A stretch of 64,000 bases of DNA from Tundrisphaera sp051175315 (GTDB lineage: Bacteria; Planctomycetota; Planctomycetia; Isosphaerales; Isosphaeraceae): contig NZ_CP195100.1 of NCBI RefSeq assembly GCF_051175315.1, forward strand, positions 6,572,001 to 6,636,000, written 5' to 3'. Of this stretch, positions 32,387-40,813 are shown piece by piece. A program made the position numbers and the translations under genes. The notes below the pieces were generated by a model. It worked only from the letters and a program-made list of their open reading frames with translations, was not told the DNA's origin and did not search any database. Numbering within the stretch: the stretch's first letter is position 1; each line of letters starts with the position of its first letter.

Positions 32387-33063
32387 CGGCGGCTCCTTCG
32401 ATGCGGACGGGGATCGGGCGTCGTTCCGCCCCCAGGATAGCGGGTCTCCGCCGACCTTGCCACGACGCCCCATGGGCATGATCCACGACCCGAGGTCCGG
32501 CCCACCGCCGGCCTCGCTCGGCCCGCCCGGCGGCCGTCCCGGTGAACGCCCGCATGCATGCCTGTGCCATCCCGAAAGTTGGAGAGACGCCGATGCGTCA
32601 TTTCCACGCAACAACGCCCGACATAACAGCACCGATGATTCAAGCGAATCTTTACGGAGTTCGCGCGTGCGGAAGAAAATCCACGGCATGACGCGACCCA
32701 ACGACCCCATGCCGCCCTTCCAACCCATCTCGTTTGGGGCCCGGGCCAACCTCATCCAACCGGACAAAACGAGACATTTGCGTTGAATTAAAGCAACCTG
32801 GCGCGGTGCGCAGCCCGCCAACTAATGCATGCAAGCAAGACGATCCTGCATCCATCGTTCCGGCTCAACCTGGCAAGATTGGCATTCGCTTCGCTTCGGG
32901 GACGCATCGTCGCCAGGACCAAGCCGGGTCCCCCTCCGACCCCTCGCTCGCGACATGACGAGGCGGGCCAGGTACGCCCGCACCGCAGGATCCAGGCCTC
33001 CCGGACGGTTCGCGAGCCGATCAGGCTCGACGCGAACCGCCCCCGGGGTCGTGCGCCCCCCCG
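32387..33063. other. Intergenic region, no supported gene
   Basis: About 680 bp between the divergent PFL and hydrolase genes. The middle (32560-32840) is visibly AT-richer than its surroundings and includes ATG-containing short frames without ribosome sites or conservation signs. It probably holds both promoters. I see no hairpin or repeat worth naming. Confidence 0.4.
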
Positions 33064-35502
33064 ATGAACATCTTTGGAGGACAGCCGTTGCGGACCCGTC
33101 GCACCAGCCCCCGCCGCCGACCGCTCTTCGATGCCCTGGAAGATCGCCTGCCGCCCGGCTATGCCCTGGGGGGGATGATCGGCCTGGCCCTGGAGACGGG
33201 GTTGCCCGTCCCCGAGACGCCGTCGGACGTCTCGCCGGCCATGATCGATCGCGATGAACCGGCCCCCGCCTCCCAGCCGATGGGGATGGCCCCATCGGGA
33301 TCGGGCGAGGCCTCCGTGAGCGACTTCATCGCCACCATCGCCATCGCCATCACCCCGGTGGAAGATGAGGCCGGGGGCGCCCTGGCGGCCCCCCCGGAGG
33401 CCCGCAAGGTCGTCGCGATCCCGATGGCCTGGGCCTCCCCGGCCGAGGACGCCCCGGATCAGCCGATCCCGGCCGGCCAGATCACGATCACGGCCCCGGC
33501 CGTCACCCCGGCCGCGTCGTCGTCCGGAGGGGATTCGCACGGCGGTGGCGGCGTGGCCGGGCCGGGCCCGGTGATGTTCGCGTCGGCCGTGGCCGGCTCG
33601 CCGGCGCCCGAGGATCTCCCCTTCGACCCGGTGCGGGAAGCCCAGAGCATCCTGATGGCCGGCGCCGGCTACCTGCCCGGGGATGAGGTCGCCGTCGACC
33701 TGTCGAGCCCGGTCGGCGGCAAGGGGATCACGCCCAAGGCGGCCACCCAGGCCGGGATCGACAGCACCGGGACGCGGACCTTCTCGGTGGCCGCCCCGGA
33801 CCCCGGCACGCCGGGCGCCCTGGCCGTGACCCGCGAGGAGTACGAGTTCGGCTACTCGTCGTTCTCGATCGCCGGCTTCCCAACGGCGACCTCGACCGCG
33901 CCGCTGGAGTTGGACGGCTCGGTGACCTACCCGACCGACCTGTCGGGCGGCCCGCGCCCGCTGATCATGCTGATGCACGGACGCCACAGCACCGCCTACA
34001 ACCCGACCACCGGCTCGTCGTCGCTGACCTGGCCGCCGGCCGCCAACCAGCTGTCGATCCCCAGCTTCCGGGGCTACGACTACCTGTCCGACGTCCTGGC
34101 CAGCCAGGGCTACATCGTGGTGTCCATCGGGGCCAACGGGATCAACGCCCAGGACAACAACGCGGCCGACCTCGGCATGAACGCCCGGGCCAAGCTGATG
34201 CAGAAGCAGCTGGACATCTGGAACGGCTTCAACACCACCGGCGGGGGCCCGTTCGGCACCAAGTTCGTCGGCAAGGTGGACATGCAGGACGTGGGCCTGA
34301 TGGGCCACTCGCGGGGCGGCGAGGGGGTCGTCGCGGCCTACAACTACAACAAGTCGCTCGGCTCCCCCTACGGCATCAACGCGGTGTTCGCCCTGGCGCC
34401 GGTCGACTTCAACCGGTTCACCAACAACAACGTCCCGTTCGCGGTGCTCCTGCCCTACGCCGACGGCGACGTCAGCGACCTCCAGGGGATCAAGTTCTTC
34501 GACGACCAGCGGTACAACGTGGCGGGCGACCCCACGGCCAAGTACTCGATCCTGGCGATGGGGGCCAACCACAACTTCTTCAACACGGTCTGGACCCCGG
34601 GCCTGTTCCCGTCGGGCACCTCGGACGACTGGGGCACCACCGGCGTCCGCGGGTCGGATCCCTACGCCGGGGCGCTCATGCCGGGCAACCTCCGGCTCAC
34701 CCCGGCCCAGCAACGGGGCGTCGGCATCGCCTACATGGGGGCCTTCTTCCGGGCGTACCTCGGCGGCGAGACGAGCTTCCTGCCGATCCTGAAGGGGGAC
34801 GCCCTGCCGCCGGCCTCGGCCCAGGGGGCGCGGGTCTACACCTCGTACCACGCCCCGGACACCCCGACCTCCCGGCTCGACCTGAACCGGATGACCTCCA
34901 CGCCCAACATGGACGTCAACGCGATGGGCGGCTCGGTGATCGACGTCGGCCTGACCCCCTACACGATGGTCGGGGGCACCACCGGGACGCCCTACGTCCT
35001 GCCCAACCAGCCCCGGGGCCGCGAGCCGTCCACCACGGTCAGTTCGCGGGCCACGACCGTACCGGGCCTGAGCCAGCTGGTCGTGGGCTGGGATGACCCG
35101 ACGGCCACCTACACCAACACCATCCCGGCCGGCGCCGGCGACGTCAGCGACTTCGCGGTGTTCCAGTTCCGGGTGGGGCTGAACTTCGCCGACTACCGCA
35201 ACGTCTACTCGACCCAGGACTTCGACATCGCCCTGACCGACGGGTCGGGCAACACGACCGCCACCGCGATCAGCCCGTACACCAATTGGCTGTTCTACCC
35301 GCCGGGCAAGAGCAGCCCGCTGCCCAAGCTGATCCTCAGCACCGTGCGGATCCCGCTGTCGGCGTTCGTCGGCGTCGACCTGAACGACGTCCGCTCGGTC
35401 CAGTTCAAGATGGACCGGCGGCCGACCGGGGCCCTGGTGTTCGCGGACCTCGCCTTCGCCGACCCGTCCACCATCTTCACGACCTCGACCGCCACCGCCT
35501 GA
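33064..35502 (+). CDS. Large exported alpha/beta hydrolase with planctomycete LEDR box
   Basis: The 812-residue product has no classical signal peptide. It begins with an Arg-rich leader and the LFDALEDRLPPG box (LEDR at 25-28), typical of planctomycete exported proteins. Residues ~50-230 are low-complexity Ala/Pro/Gly. An alpha/beta hydrolase domain follows, with RPLIMLMHGRHS for the oxyanion side, nucleophile Ser416 in MGHSRGGEG, and His503 in GANHNFF. The last ~200 residues form a beta-rich domain (VLILSTVRIPLSAF, VQFKMDRRPTGALVFADLAF) that could bind carbohydrate. Substrate unknown: an esterase or lipase-like enzyme is inferred. It is followed by a PEP-CTERM protein on the same strand. 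Confidence 0.82.
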   Translation: MNIFGGQPLRTRRTSPRRRPLFDALEDRLPPGYALGGMIGLALETGLPVPETPSDVSPAMIDRDEPAPASQPMGMAPSGSGEASVSDFIATIAIAITPVEDEAGGALAAPPEARKVVAIPMAWASPAEDAPDQPIPAGQITITAPAVTPAASSSGGDSHGGGGVAGPGPVMFASAVAGSPAPEDLPFDPVREAQSILMAGAGYLPGDEVAVDLSSPVGGKGITPKAATQAGIDSTGTRTFSVAAPDPGTPGALAVTREEYEFGYSSFSIAGFPTATSTAPLELDGSVTYPTDLSGGPRPLIMLMHGRHSTAYNPTTGSSSLTWPPAANQLSIPSFRGYDYLSDVLASQGYIVVSIGANGINAQDNNAADLGMNARAKLMQKQLDIWNGFNTTGGGPFGTKFVGKVDMQDVGLMGHSRGGEGVVAAYNYNKSLGSPYGINAVFALAPVDFNRFTNNNVPFAVLLPYADGDVSDLQGIKFFDDQRYNVAGDPTAKYSILAMGANHNFFNTVWTPGLFPSGTSDDWGTTGVRGSDPYAGALMPGNLRLTPAQQRGVGIAYMGAFFRAYLGGETSFLPILKGDALPPASAQGARVYTSYHAPDTPTSRLDLNRMTSTPNMDVNAMGGSVIDVGLTPYTMVGGTTGTPYVLPNQPRGREPSTTVSSRATTVPGLSQLVVGWDDPTATYTNTIPAGAGDVSDFAVFQFRVGLNFADYRNVYSTQDFDIALTDGSGNTTATAISPYTNWLFYPPGKSSPLPKLILSTVRIPLSAFVGVDLNDVRSVQFKMDRRPTGALVFADLAFADPSTIFTTSTATA

Positions 35503-35511
35503 GCCCTGGCA

Positions 35512-35537
35512 CCCCTCCCCCCGCCCGGGGGGTGGGG
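35512..35537. terminator. GC hairpin between hydrolase and PEP-CTERM genes
   Basis: CCCCTCCCCCC (35512-35522) pairs with GGGGGGTGGGG (35527-35537) with one T-T mismatch. No T run follows, so it is a weak candidate for a terminator or an mRNA-stabilising hairpin. Confidence 0.35.
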
Positions 35538-35593
35538 CGCGTCGGCCTCGGGAATCCATCCCATCCCTCCCCCGATCGAGGAAGCCCCGCATC

Positions 35594-36283
35594 ATGAAGT
35601 CGCCTGGCACGTTCATCTGGGCCTGCGTCGCCCTGTTCCTGCTGGCCCCCCGCGCCGACGCCACGTTCTGGGTCGAGGCCGGCGATGCCGGCCAGCTGCC
35701 CAACGCCGCCCAGGTCGTCCTGGGCGACTCGTCGCCCCTGACCGGGATCTCGGGCAGCCTCAGCTCGACCGGCGACCGGGACATGTACCTGATCTACATC
35801 ACCGGCGGCGGCACCTTCTCGGCCACCACGGTCGGCCAGCCCGGCACGCTGTTGGATACCCAACTGTTCCTGTTCAACGCCGCCGGCCGGGGCGTCTACG
35901 CCAACGATGACGATGCCGCGGGAGAAGGCTTCAACCAGTACCGGTCCACGCTCCCGGCCAACGGCCCCCTGACGCCGCTGGCGGCGGGCTTCTACTACCT
36001 GCTGATCACCGCCTCGCCCATCTTCCCCACCGGCACCGGGGGGGTGATCTTCCCCAACTACACCACCCCTGGCGGCAGCGGCACCGCCGTCGTCGGCCCG
36101 ACCGGGCCCGGCGGCGGGTCGGTGATCACCGGCTACACCGGCACCGGGGTCGAGTTCGGGAGCTACCAGATCGCCCTGACCGGCGCCACGGCCGTCCCCG
36201 AGCCGTCGTCGCTCGCCTCGGCCGGGATCGCCGGCGTGGTCGGCCTGCTGGCCCTGGCCCGCCGCCGGCGTCGCGCGGCCTGA
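35594..36283 (+). CDS. PEP-CTERM surface protein
   Basis: The 229-residue protein has an N-terminal signal (FIWACVALFLLAPRADAT). A beta-rich extracellular domain follows, with GDRDMYLIYITGGGTFSATT and a Gly-rich stretch. The C terminus is a sorting signal: VPEPSS, a hydrophobic helix (LASAGIAGVVGLLALA) and a run of Arg. PEP-CTERM proteins are cut and attached or released at the surface by an exosortase. No exosortase is in the window. The domain resembles DVUA0089/PPC-type exported folds, an impression from the GDxDxY pattern. GAGG lies before ATG 35594. Confidence 0.85.
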   Translation: MKSPGTFIWACVALFLLAPRADATFWVEAGDAGQLPNAAQVVLGDSSPLTGISGSLSSTGDRDMYLIYITGGGTFSATTVGQPGTLLDTQLFLFNAAGRGVYANDDDAAGEGFNQYRSTLPANGPLTPLAAGFYYLLITASPIFPTGTGGVIFPNYTTPGGSGTAVVGPTGPGGGSVITGYTGTGVEFGSYQIALTGATAVPEPSSLASAGIAGVVGLLALARRRRRAA

Positions 36284-36338
36284 TCGTCCAGGGTCCCCCG
36301 CCCCTTCCTCGCCGATGGGGCGACGGAGGGGGCCGGGG

Positions 36339-36788
36339 TCAGTCGTGCTTCTTCGGGATGATGCTGATGCCGCCGCCGCGTTCCAGGACGGCGAACTTGA
36401 CCTGGTCGAGCCGCTCCAGGCCATGCAGCCGCCGGGCGGCCTCCAGCACGTCGTCGATCTCGACGCGGGCCCGGCGCATCCGGTCGCCGATCGGCCGGCC
36501 GTCCTCGATCAGCAGGGTCGGCACGCCCTCCACCCACTTGTCCAGCCGCGACCACCGCCGCTTGGCCAGCGAGAAGCCGATGTCCAGCGCGATCAGGGTC
36601 AGGATGACCAGGAAGGCGTTGGTCAGCGAGAAGTCGTCGCCGATCATCGCGTTCTGGGTCGCTTCGCTGATGATCAGCAGCAGGACGAAGTCGAAGTTCG
36701 TCGTCTCCGCCAGGGTTCTCCTCCCGGCGGCCCGGATCACCACCAGCAGGAACGCATAGACGGCGACCGCACGCAGGACCGGCTCCAT
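36339..36788 (-). CDS. DUF421 (YetF-like) membrane protein
   Basis: The 149-residue protein has two to three N-terminal helices (AVAVYAFLLVVIRAAGRR, FLVILTLIALDIGFSLAKRR). The conserved DUF421 core GRRTLAETTNFDFVLLLIISEATQNAM is present, and then a small soluble domain (VEGVPTLLIEDGRPI...LDQVKFAVLERGGGISIIPK). This is the usual YetF layout but without the extra C-terminal region of Bacillus members. Function unknown. GAGGAGG is right upstream of ATG 36788. It is the third gene of a TolC, small membrane protein, DUF421 series. Confidence 0.85.
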   Translation of the reverse strand: MEPVLRAVAVYAFLLVVIRAAGRRTLAETTNFDFVLLLIISEATQNAMIGDDFSLTNAFLVILTLIALDIGFSLAKRRWSRLDKWVEGVPTLLIEDGRPIGDRMRRARVEIDDVLEAARRLHGLERLDQVKFAVLERGGGISIIPKKHD

Positions 36789-36811
36789 GGCTGCCTCCTC
36801 GCCCGACCGGC

Positions 36812-37318
36812 TCAGGGGTGGATGTACTGGGTAAATTCCAGGATCGGGCCGTCGCCCGGCCGCACCCGGCCCCGGACCGGCCCGGGCCGGTTGGGATTGA
36901 GCCGGAACCGGACCCGGACCAGCCCGCCCTCCGGCGTGGTCGGGGCGGACACCACGTAGGTCAGCCCGTACGGGTCGACCTCGACCCGGACGGGCGTGGG
37001 ATCGGCGCGGTCGATCTCGACCGCGTCGGCGTAGGCCGAGGCCACCCAGACCCGGGCCTCGCCCCCTGGCCCGACCGGGGCGAACACGTCCAGCGCGGAC
37101 GCCGAGCGGAGCCGGCAGACCCGGGGATACTCGACGCGCGGGCCGCCCGCCGGGCCGGCCGTGCCGGTGGCGAACGGTCCGCCGCCGAACAGGCCGAGCA
37201 GGGCCGCGACCAGGATCGCCGCCATCGCCCACCAGGCGACCCGTTGCGCCTTCCAGGTCCGATCCTGGAGGGCGAGGTCGTCTGGGATGTCCAGATCCTG
37301 CGGCTTCCGCGCGCTCAT
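36812..37318 (-). CDS. Single-pass membrane protein of the TolC-DUF421 operon
   Basis: The 168-residue protein has a charged cytoplasmic head (~30 residues) and one hydrophobic helix (WWAMAAILVAALLGLFGG). A beta-rich extracytoplasmic domain follows (VWVASAYADAVEI, LTYVVSAPTTPEGGLVRVRF, ILEFTQYIHP). Its ATG overlaps the TolC stop (ATGA at 37315-37318) and DUF421 starts 23 bp further on, so the three are co-transcribed. I recall similar proteins beside DUF421 genes, but no function is known. It may form a membrane complex with DUF421. Confidence 0.75.
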   Translation of the reverse strand: MSARKPQDLDIPDDLALQDRTWKAQRVAWWAMAAILVAALLGLFGGGPFATGTAGPAGGPRVEYPRVCRLRSASALDVFAPVGPGGEARVWVASAYADAVEIDRADPTPVRVEVDPYGLTYVVSAPTTPEGGLVRVRFRLNPNRPGPVRGRVRPGDGPILEFTQYIHP

Positions 37319-39153
37319 GGCAGGACCCTCTGGCCCACGGCCGTATTCAGGTCGAGCATGGTCTGCCGCAGGTCGATCAGGGTGTCGCGGTACTGGTGGA
37401 TGACCTCGTTCAGGTCCTCCTGCTCGTCGACGTAGTCGCCGACCTTCGCCGGATCCTCGCGGTACTGGTCGTAGGCCGCGTCGCGGGACCGGACGGCGGC
37501 CGGGATCACCTCGTTCTCCAGCTCCAGGACGTCGGCGTGGGTCCGCTCGATGTCGCGGACCGTGCGGCGGATCTCGTAGGTGGCCGCCTGCTCCAGCGCG
37601 GCCAGTTCCACCCGGGTCTGGGCGGCGTTGGACTCGGCGCGGGCGATGTTGCCCTGGTTGCGGTTGAACAGCGGCAGGGCGGCGTTGATCCCGACGCCGT
37701 AGGTGTACGTCCCCTTGGCGCCGAACGAGTGGTTGGACTGGAAAGTGTAGGGCTGATAGACGAGATAGACGTCGGAATAGCGGTTGGCCCGCGCCAATTT
37801 CACGTCGGCGTCGGCCCGCGAGGTCCCCAGCCGGTAGGCGGCCAGGTCGGGGCGGCAGGCCAGGGCCCTCATCACGAGGTCGTCGCCCGGCAGCGGGGTC
37901 GGCACCGGCTCGCGGAGCCGGGCCCGGATGCGGAGCGCATCCGCCTGGTGGGGCGGGATGCCGATCAGCTGGGCCAGGGTGTTCGCCGACCGTTCGAGCT
38001 GGCGGCCAGCCTGTCGGACCTGCAAGATCGACTGTCGCTCCCGGGCCCGGATCTCCAGGACGGCGTCGGCGGCCGCCTTCCGCTCCTCCTCGGTCGCCAT
38101 CGGGTCGCCCGCCTTCTCCCGCTCGACGGCCTCGGCATCGGCGCGATCCTTGCCGATCCGGGCGAGGTAGGCCGCGCCGAAGCGCTGGGTCTCGCGGGCG
38201 GCCAGGACGTTGACGAAGGCCCTGTAGAGGTCGTCGATCAGGTTGCGCGCGGCGTCCTGGAACTGGGCCTCGGTGACCTTCAGCGCCAGCCGGGCCACGG
38301 CCACCCGCCCCTTGCGCTTGTTGTTGACATCCAGAGGTAAGGAAACGTTCACGTCGTATTGCGGCTGCCCGCCCCCTCCGCCCGGCCTCTCCCTGGTGAA
38401 GTTGCCGTAGGGGACGAGCTGGGCGTCGGCGTAGAAGATGGGGTTGTCGCGGAGCCCCGCCGTCAGGACGTCGGCGCGGGCCTTGGGGATCTCGAACCGC
38501 TGGGCCATCAGGTCGAGGTTCTGCCGGAGCAGGGTTTCGATGGCCGCGTCCAGGGTCAGGCCGTCCTCGGGGCCCTCGTCCTCGGGGAGGCCGACGGCCT
38601 CCAGGCCGGGCTTGCGGGCCCGCGTGAAGTCGTCGGCCTCCGGGGGCTCGATCTCCCGACGGTCGCGGGCCAGCCGGTCGCGGACCGCCTGGTTGGGATC
38701 GCGCGAGGAGGAGCTCCCGGGCCGGACCGAGGGGTTGGCCATCCGGCCCAGCCGCCCGCCCAGGAGGCCCGGCCCCCGGTTGCCCGGCACGTTCTCCCCG
38801 GAGACCGTGCCCGAGGACCCCAGCGGGGGGCCGAGCAGGGACTCGTCCGGGTCGCCCGGGCTGGTCCGCGACAGGCCCCGGCTGGCGGCGCCGACGGACC
38901 CCGACTTCCGCCCCTCGCCCCCTTCCAGGCCGCCGAATCGGTCGGGGTCGCCGCCCGACGACGAGCTTCCGCTCCCCATCACCGCCGAGCCGCGAGGCCC
39001 GGCCACCCCGCCCCCCAGGCCGGTCGGCCCGCCCGAATTCAGGCCCGACTGCCCCCGGGCGGGCGTGCCGGAGGCGATCGCCAACGCCAGGGCCAGCCCG
39101 CCGGCTCGCCGCTTCCAGCGGTCTTCGCGGGGCATCGAGGGCTTGCGGACCAT
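37315..39153 (-). CDS. TolC-type outer membrane efflux protein
   Basis: The ~612-residue protein starts with a signal peptide (ALALAIASGTPARGQ). A ~170-residue Gly/Ser/Pro-rich extension not usual in TolC follows, then two OEP repeats with long coiled-coil helices. The first repeat starts at GLTLDAAIETLLRQNLDLMAQRFEIPKARADVL. Later segments are FGAAYLARIGKDRADAEAVEREKAGDP and GVGINAALPLFNRNQGNIARAESNAAQTRVELAALEQ. This is the outer-membrane channel of a tripartite exporter. No adaptor or inner-membrane pump is nearby, but DUF421 and a small membrane protein follow. ATG 39153 is used, with ATG 39135 also possible. Confidence 0.85.
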   Translation of the reverse strand: MVRKPSMPREDRWKRRAGGLALALAIASGTPARGQSGLNSGGPTGLGGGVAGPRGSAVMGSGSSSSGGDPDRFGGLEGGEGRKSGSVGAASRGLSRTSPGDPDESLLGPPLGSSGTVSGENVPGNRGPGLLGGRLGRMANPSVRPGSSSSRDPNQAVRDRLARDRREIEPPEADDFTRARKPGLEAVGLPEDEGPEDGLTLDAAIETLLRQNLDLMAQRFEIPKARADVLTAGLRDNPIFYADAQLVPYGNFTRERPGGGGGQPQYDVNVSLPLDVNNKRKGRVAVARLALKVTEAQFQDAARNLIDDLYRAFVNVLAARETQRFGAAYLARIGKDRADAEAVEREKAGDPMATEEERKAAADAVLEIRARERQSILQVRQAGRQLERSANTLAQLIGIPPHQADALRIRARLREPVPTPLPGDDLVMRALACRPDLAAYRLGTSRADADVKLARANRYSDVYLVYQPYTFQSNHSFGAKGTYTYGVGINAALPLFNRNQGNIARAESNAAQTRVELAALEQAATYEIRRTVRDIERTHADVLELENEVIPAAVRSRDAAYDQYREDPAKVGDYVDEQEDLNEVIHQYRDTLIDLRQTMLDLNTAVGQRVLP

Positions 39154-39342
39154 CCTGGCCCCCCTTCGAAATCGATCGCGGACGACGGACGGGCCGCCCC
39201 GTCCATGAGGACGACCTATCGCCATTGATCGGGCCGGGGGCCGGGCACCCATCAGGATTTCCGGGCCCGGGGGCCGTTGCACTCGGGACGCTCCTTGATA
39301 TGATGGTCGGACGGTCCGGACCGCCCCCTGGGAGAGTCGAAC

Positions 39343-40128
39343 TTGCGCAGGATGCACCCCGACCGTGGCATGAGGCACGGGCTGTCCTTCTTCGTCGCCG
39401 CGCTGGCGATGGGCGCGGTGGCCCGGGGCGGCGGGCCTCCCCCGGCGATGCCCGACCTGCTCGCGTCGCAGGTCACGGTGGAGGTCCGCGACGACCGGAC
39501 GCAGTCGCGATTCCGGGGGACGGTGCTCGACCGCGACGGCGACCTGCTGACGGTGGTGACCGCCGCGCATTGCCTGTCGGCCGCCCAGGTCGGTTGCCCC
39601 GCGCGGGTCACGGTCGCCGGCACGGCGATCCGGGGCGTGGTCGCCTCGGTGGTCTGGAATCCGGCCTATCGCCCCAAGATCACCGGCCACCTGCACGGGC
39701 CGGACAGCGCCGTGGCCCGGTTCCGAGTCGACTCCGCCGACCCCCGATCGGCGGCGGCGTTGGGGACGATCCGCCCGGCGAGGGGGCCGATCGAGTACCC
39801 GTTCCCCGACCCCGGCGGCCGGACGATCGTGGTCCGGGCCATCGACGGCGACGGGATCGAGCACGCCATCCGGGCCGGCAACCACATGAACCCCCGCTGG
39901 CTGGAATGGGGGCCCGGCTACTTCCCCAAGCCCGGGGATTCGGGCGGGGGCGTCTTCTGGCTGAGGCAGGGCCCGGACGGCCAACCCGAGCCGGTCCTGA
40001 TCGGGGCCATCGTCGGCCACGACGCCCGGGGGGGCGGCGCCGCGCTGGTCTCGCTCGACCAGCGATGGCTCGCCGAGGCCCTGGCGGACAAGGACCGGCC
40101 CCCGGAGCCGGCCATCCCCCGGGATTGA
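39343..40128 (+). CDS. Exported trypsin-like serine protease
   Basis: The 261-residue product has a signal-like head (LSFFVAALAMGAVARG). The catalytic triad order of S1 peptidases is complete: His76 in VVTAAHCL, Asp121 in GPDSAVARF and Ser200 in PGDSGGGVF. Cysteines near 77 and 85 could pair. Such small exported proteases occur widely in planctomycetes. The substrate is not shown. The start is a TTG at 39343 because GGGAGAG ends six bases before it. ATG 39352 and ATG 39370 are later in-frame options. It is divergent from the TolC operon. Confidence 0.8.
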   Translation: MRRMHPDRGMRHGLSFFVAALAMGAVARGGGPPPAMPDLLASQVTVEVRDDRTQSRFRGTVLDRDGDLLTVVTAAHCLSAAQVGCPARVTVAGTAIRGVVASVVWNPAYRPKITGHLHGPDSAVARFRVDSADPRSAAALGTIRPARGPIEYPFPDPGGRTIVVRAIDGDGIEHAIRAGNHMNPRWLEWGPGYFPKPGDSGGGVFWLRQGPDGQPEPVLIGAIVGHDARGGGAALVSLDQRWLAEALADKDRPPEPAIPRD

Positions 40129-40152
40129 TCCCGGCCGCCGGGGGCCATCGGC

Positions 40153-40755
40153 TCAGTGCGGGACGACGGGCACCTGCTCGGGGGTCCGGGCGGCGGGCCC
40201 GACGCGGACCGGGGTCGGCTCGCTGGTGGCGGTGAAGATGTTCTCGTGCTGGACGAACGCCTCCAGGCCGAGGTCGCGGCCGAACCGCTCCAGTTCTCCT
40301 CGAACCACGGCCGGCGACAGGTCGGGCGGGAGGAACGCCTCCATGATCATCGAGAACCGCCGCCCATCCACCCGGGCGTGGAGGTCGACGATGTTGACCC
40401 CCAGCCGGGCCAGGCTCCCGGAGATCCCGCAGATGTTGCCCGGGTGGTCGGCGCCCAGGACGGTCAGGATGAACCGCTCGCCGTCGGGCACCGGCGGCCC
40501 TTCCTCGGCCTCGGCCTTGGGCATCACCGCCACGGTCAGGTCGAACTGCTTCCCCTTCTCCACCAGGAGCGTCCGGAGATCGTCGGGGTCCTCCGGCCCG
40601 GGGAACTCGGCCGCCAGGATGATGGTGAAGTAGTCCCGCATGACCGTCTGGCTCAGTTCGAGGATGTTCCCCTTGCGGTCGCGGATCACCTCCGTGACCG
40701 CCTGGACGATCCCCACTCGATCCGCCGCCGTCACCGTCACGATGTAGGTCTGCAT
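40153..40755 (-). CDS. Two-ACT-domain protein (GcvR-like)
   Basis: The 200-residue protein has two ACT domains. The first begins at residue 1 (MQTYIVTVTAADRVGIVQAVTEVIRD) and the second near 95 (RFILTVLGADHPGNICGISGSLARLGVNIVDLHAR). This is the arrangement of GcvR-type regulators, which sense amino acids, often glycine. No DNA-binding or enzyme domain is fused. Its C-terminal tail is short and Pro/Ala-rich. It starts 58 bp after the stop of the GT87 gene, on the same strand. Regulator or amino acid sensor is inferred. Confidence 0.83.
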   Translation of the reverse strand: MQTYIVTVTAADRVGIVQAVTEVIRDRKGNILELSQTVMRDYFTIILAAEFPGPEDPDDLRTLLVEKGKQFDLTVAVMPKAEAEEGPPVPDGERFILTVLGADHPGNICGISGSLARLGVNIVDLHARVDGRRFSMIMEAFLPPDLSPAVVRGELERFGRDLGLEAFVQHENIFTATSEPTPVRVGPAARTPEQVPVVPH

Positions 40756-40813
40756 GCCGCGATCCAACCCCCTCGACCCGGGCGGCGGCCCCGAACCATC
40801 CGGGGCCCCGACC

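Noticed and set aside
32788..35784. 998-residue open frame on the minus strand
   Set aside because: It is fully antisense to the hydrolase gene, which has clear catalytic motifs. Long antisense frames are expected at this G+C. Its protein has only Arg/Gly/Val repeats.
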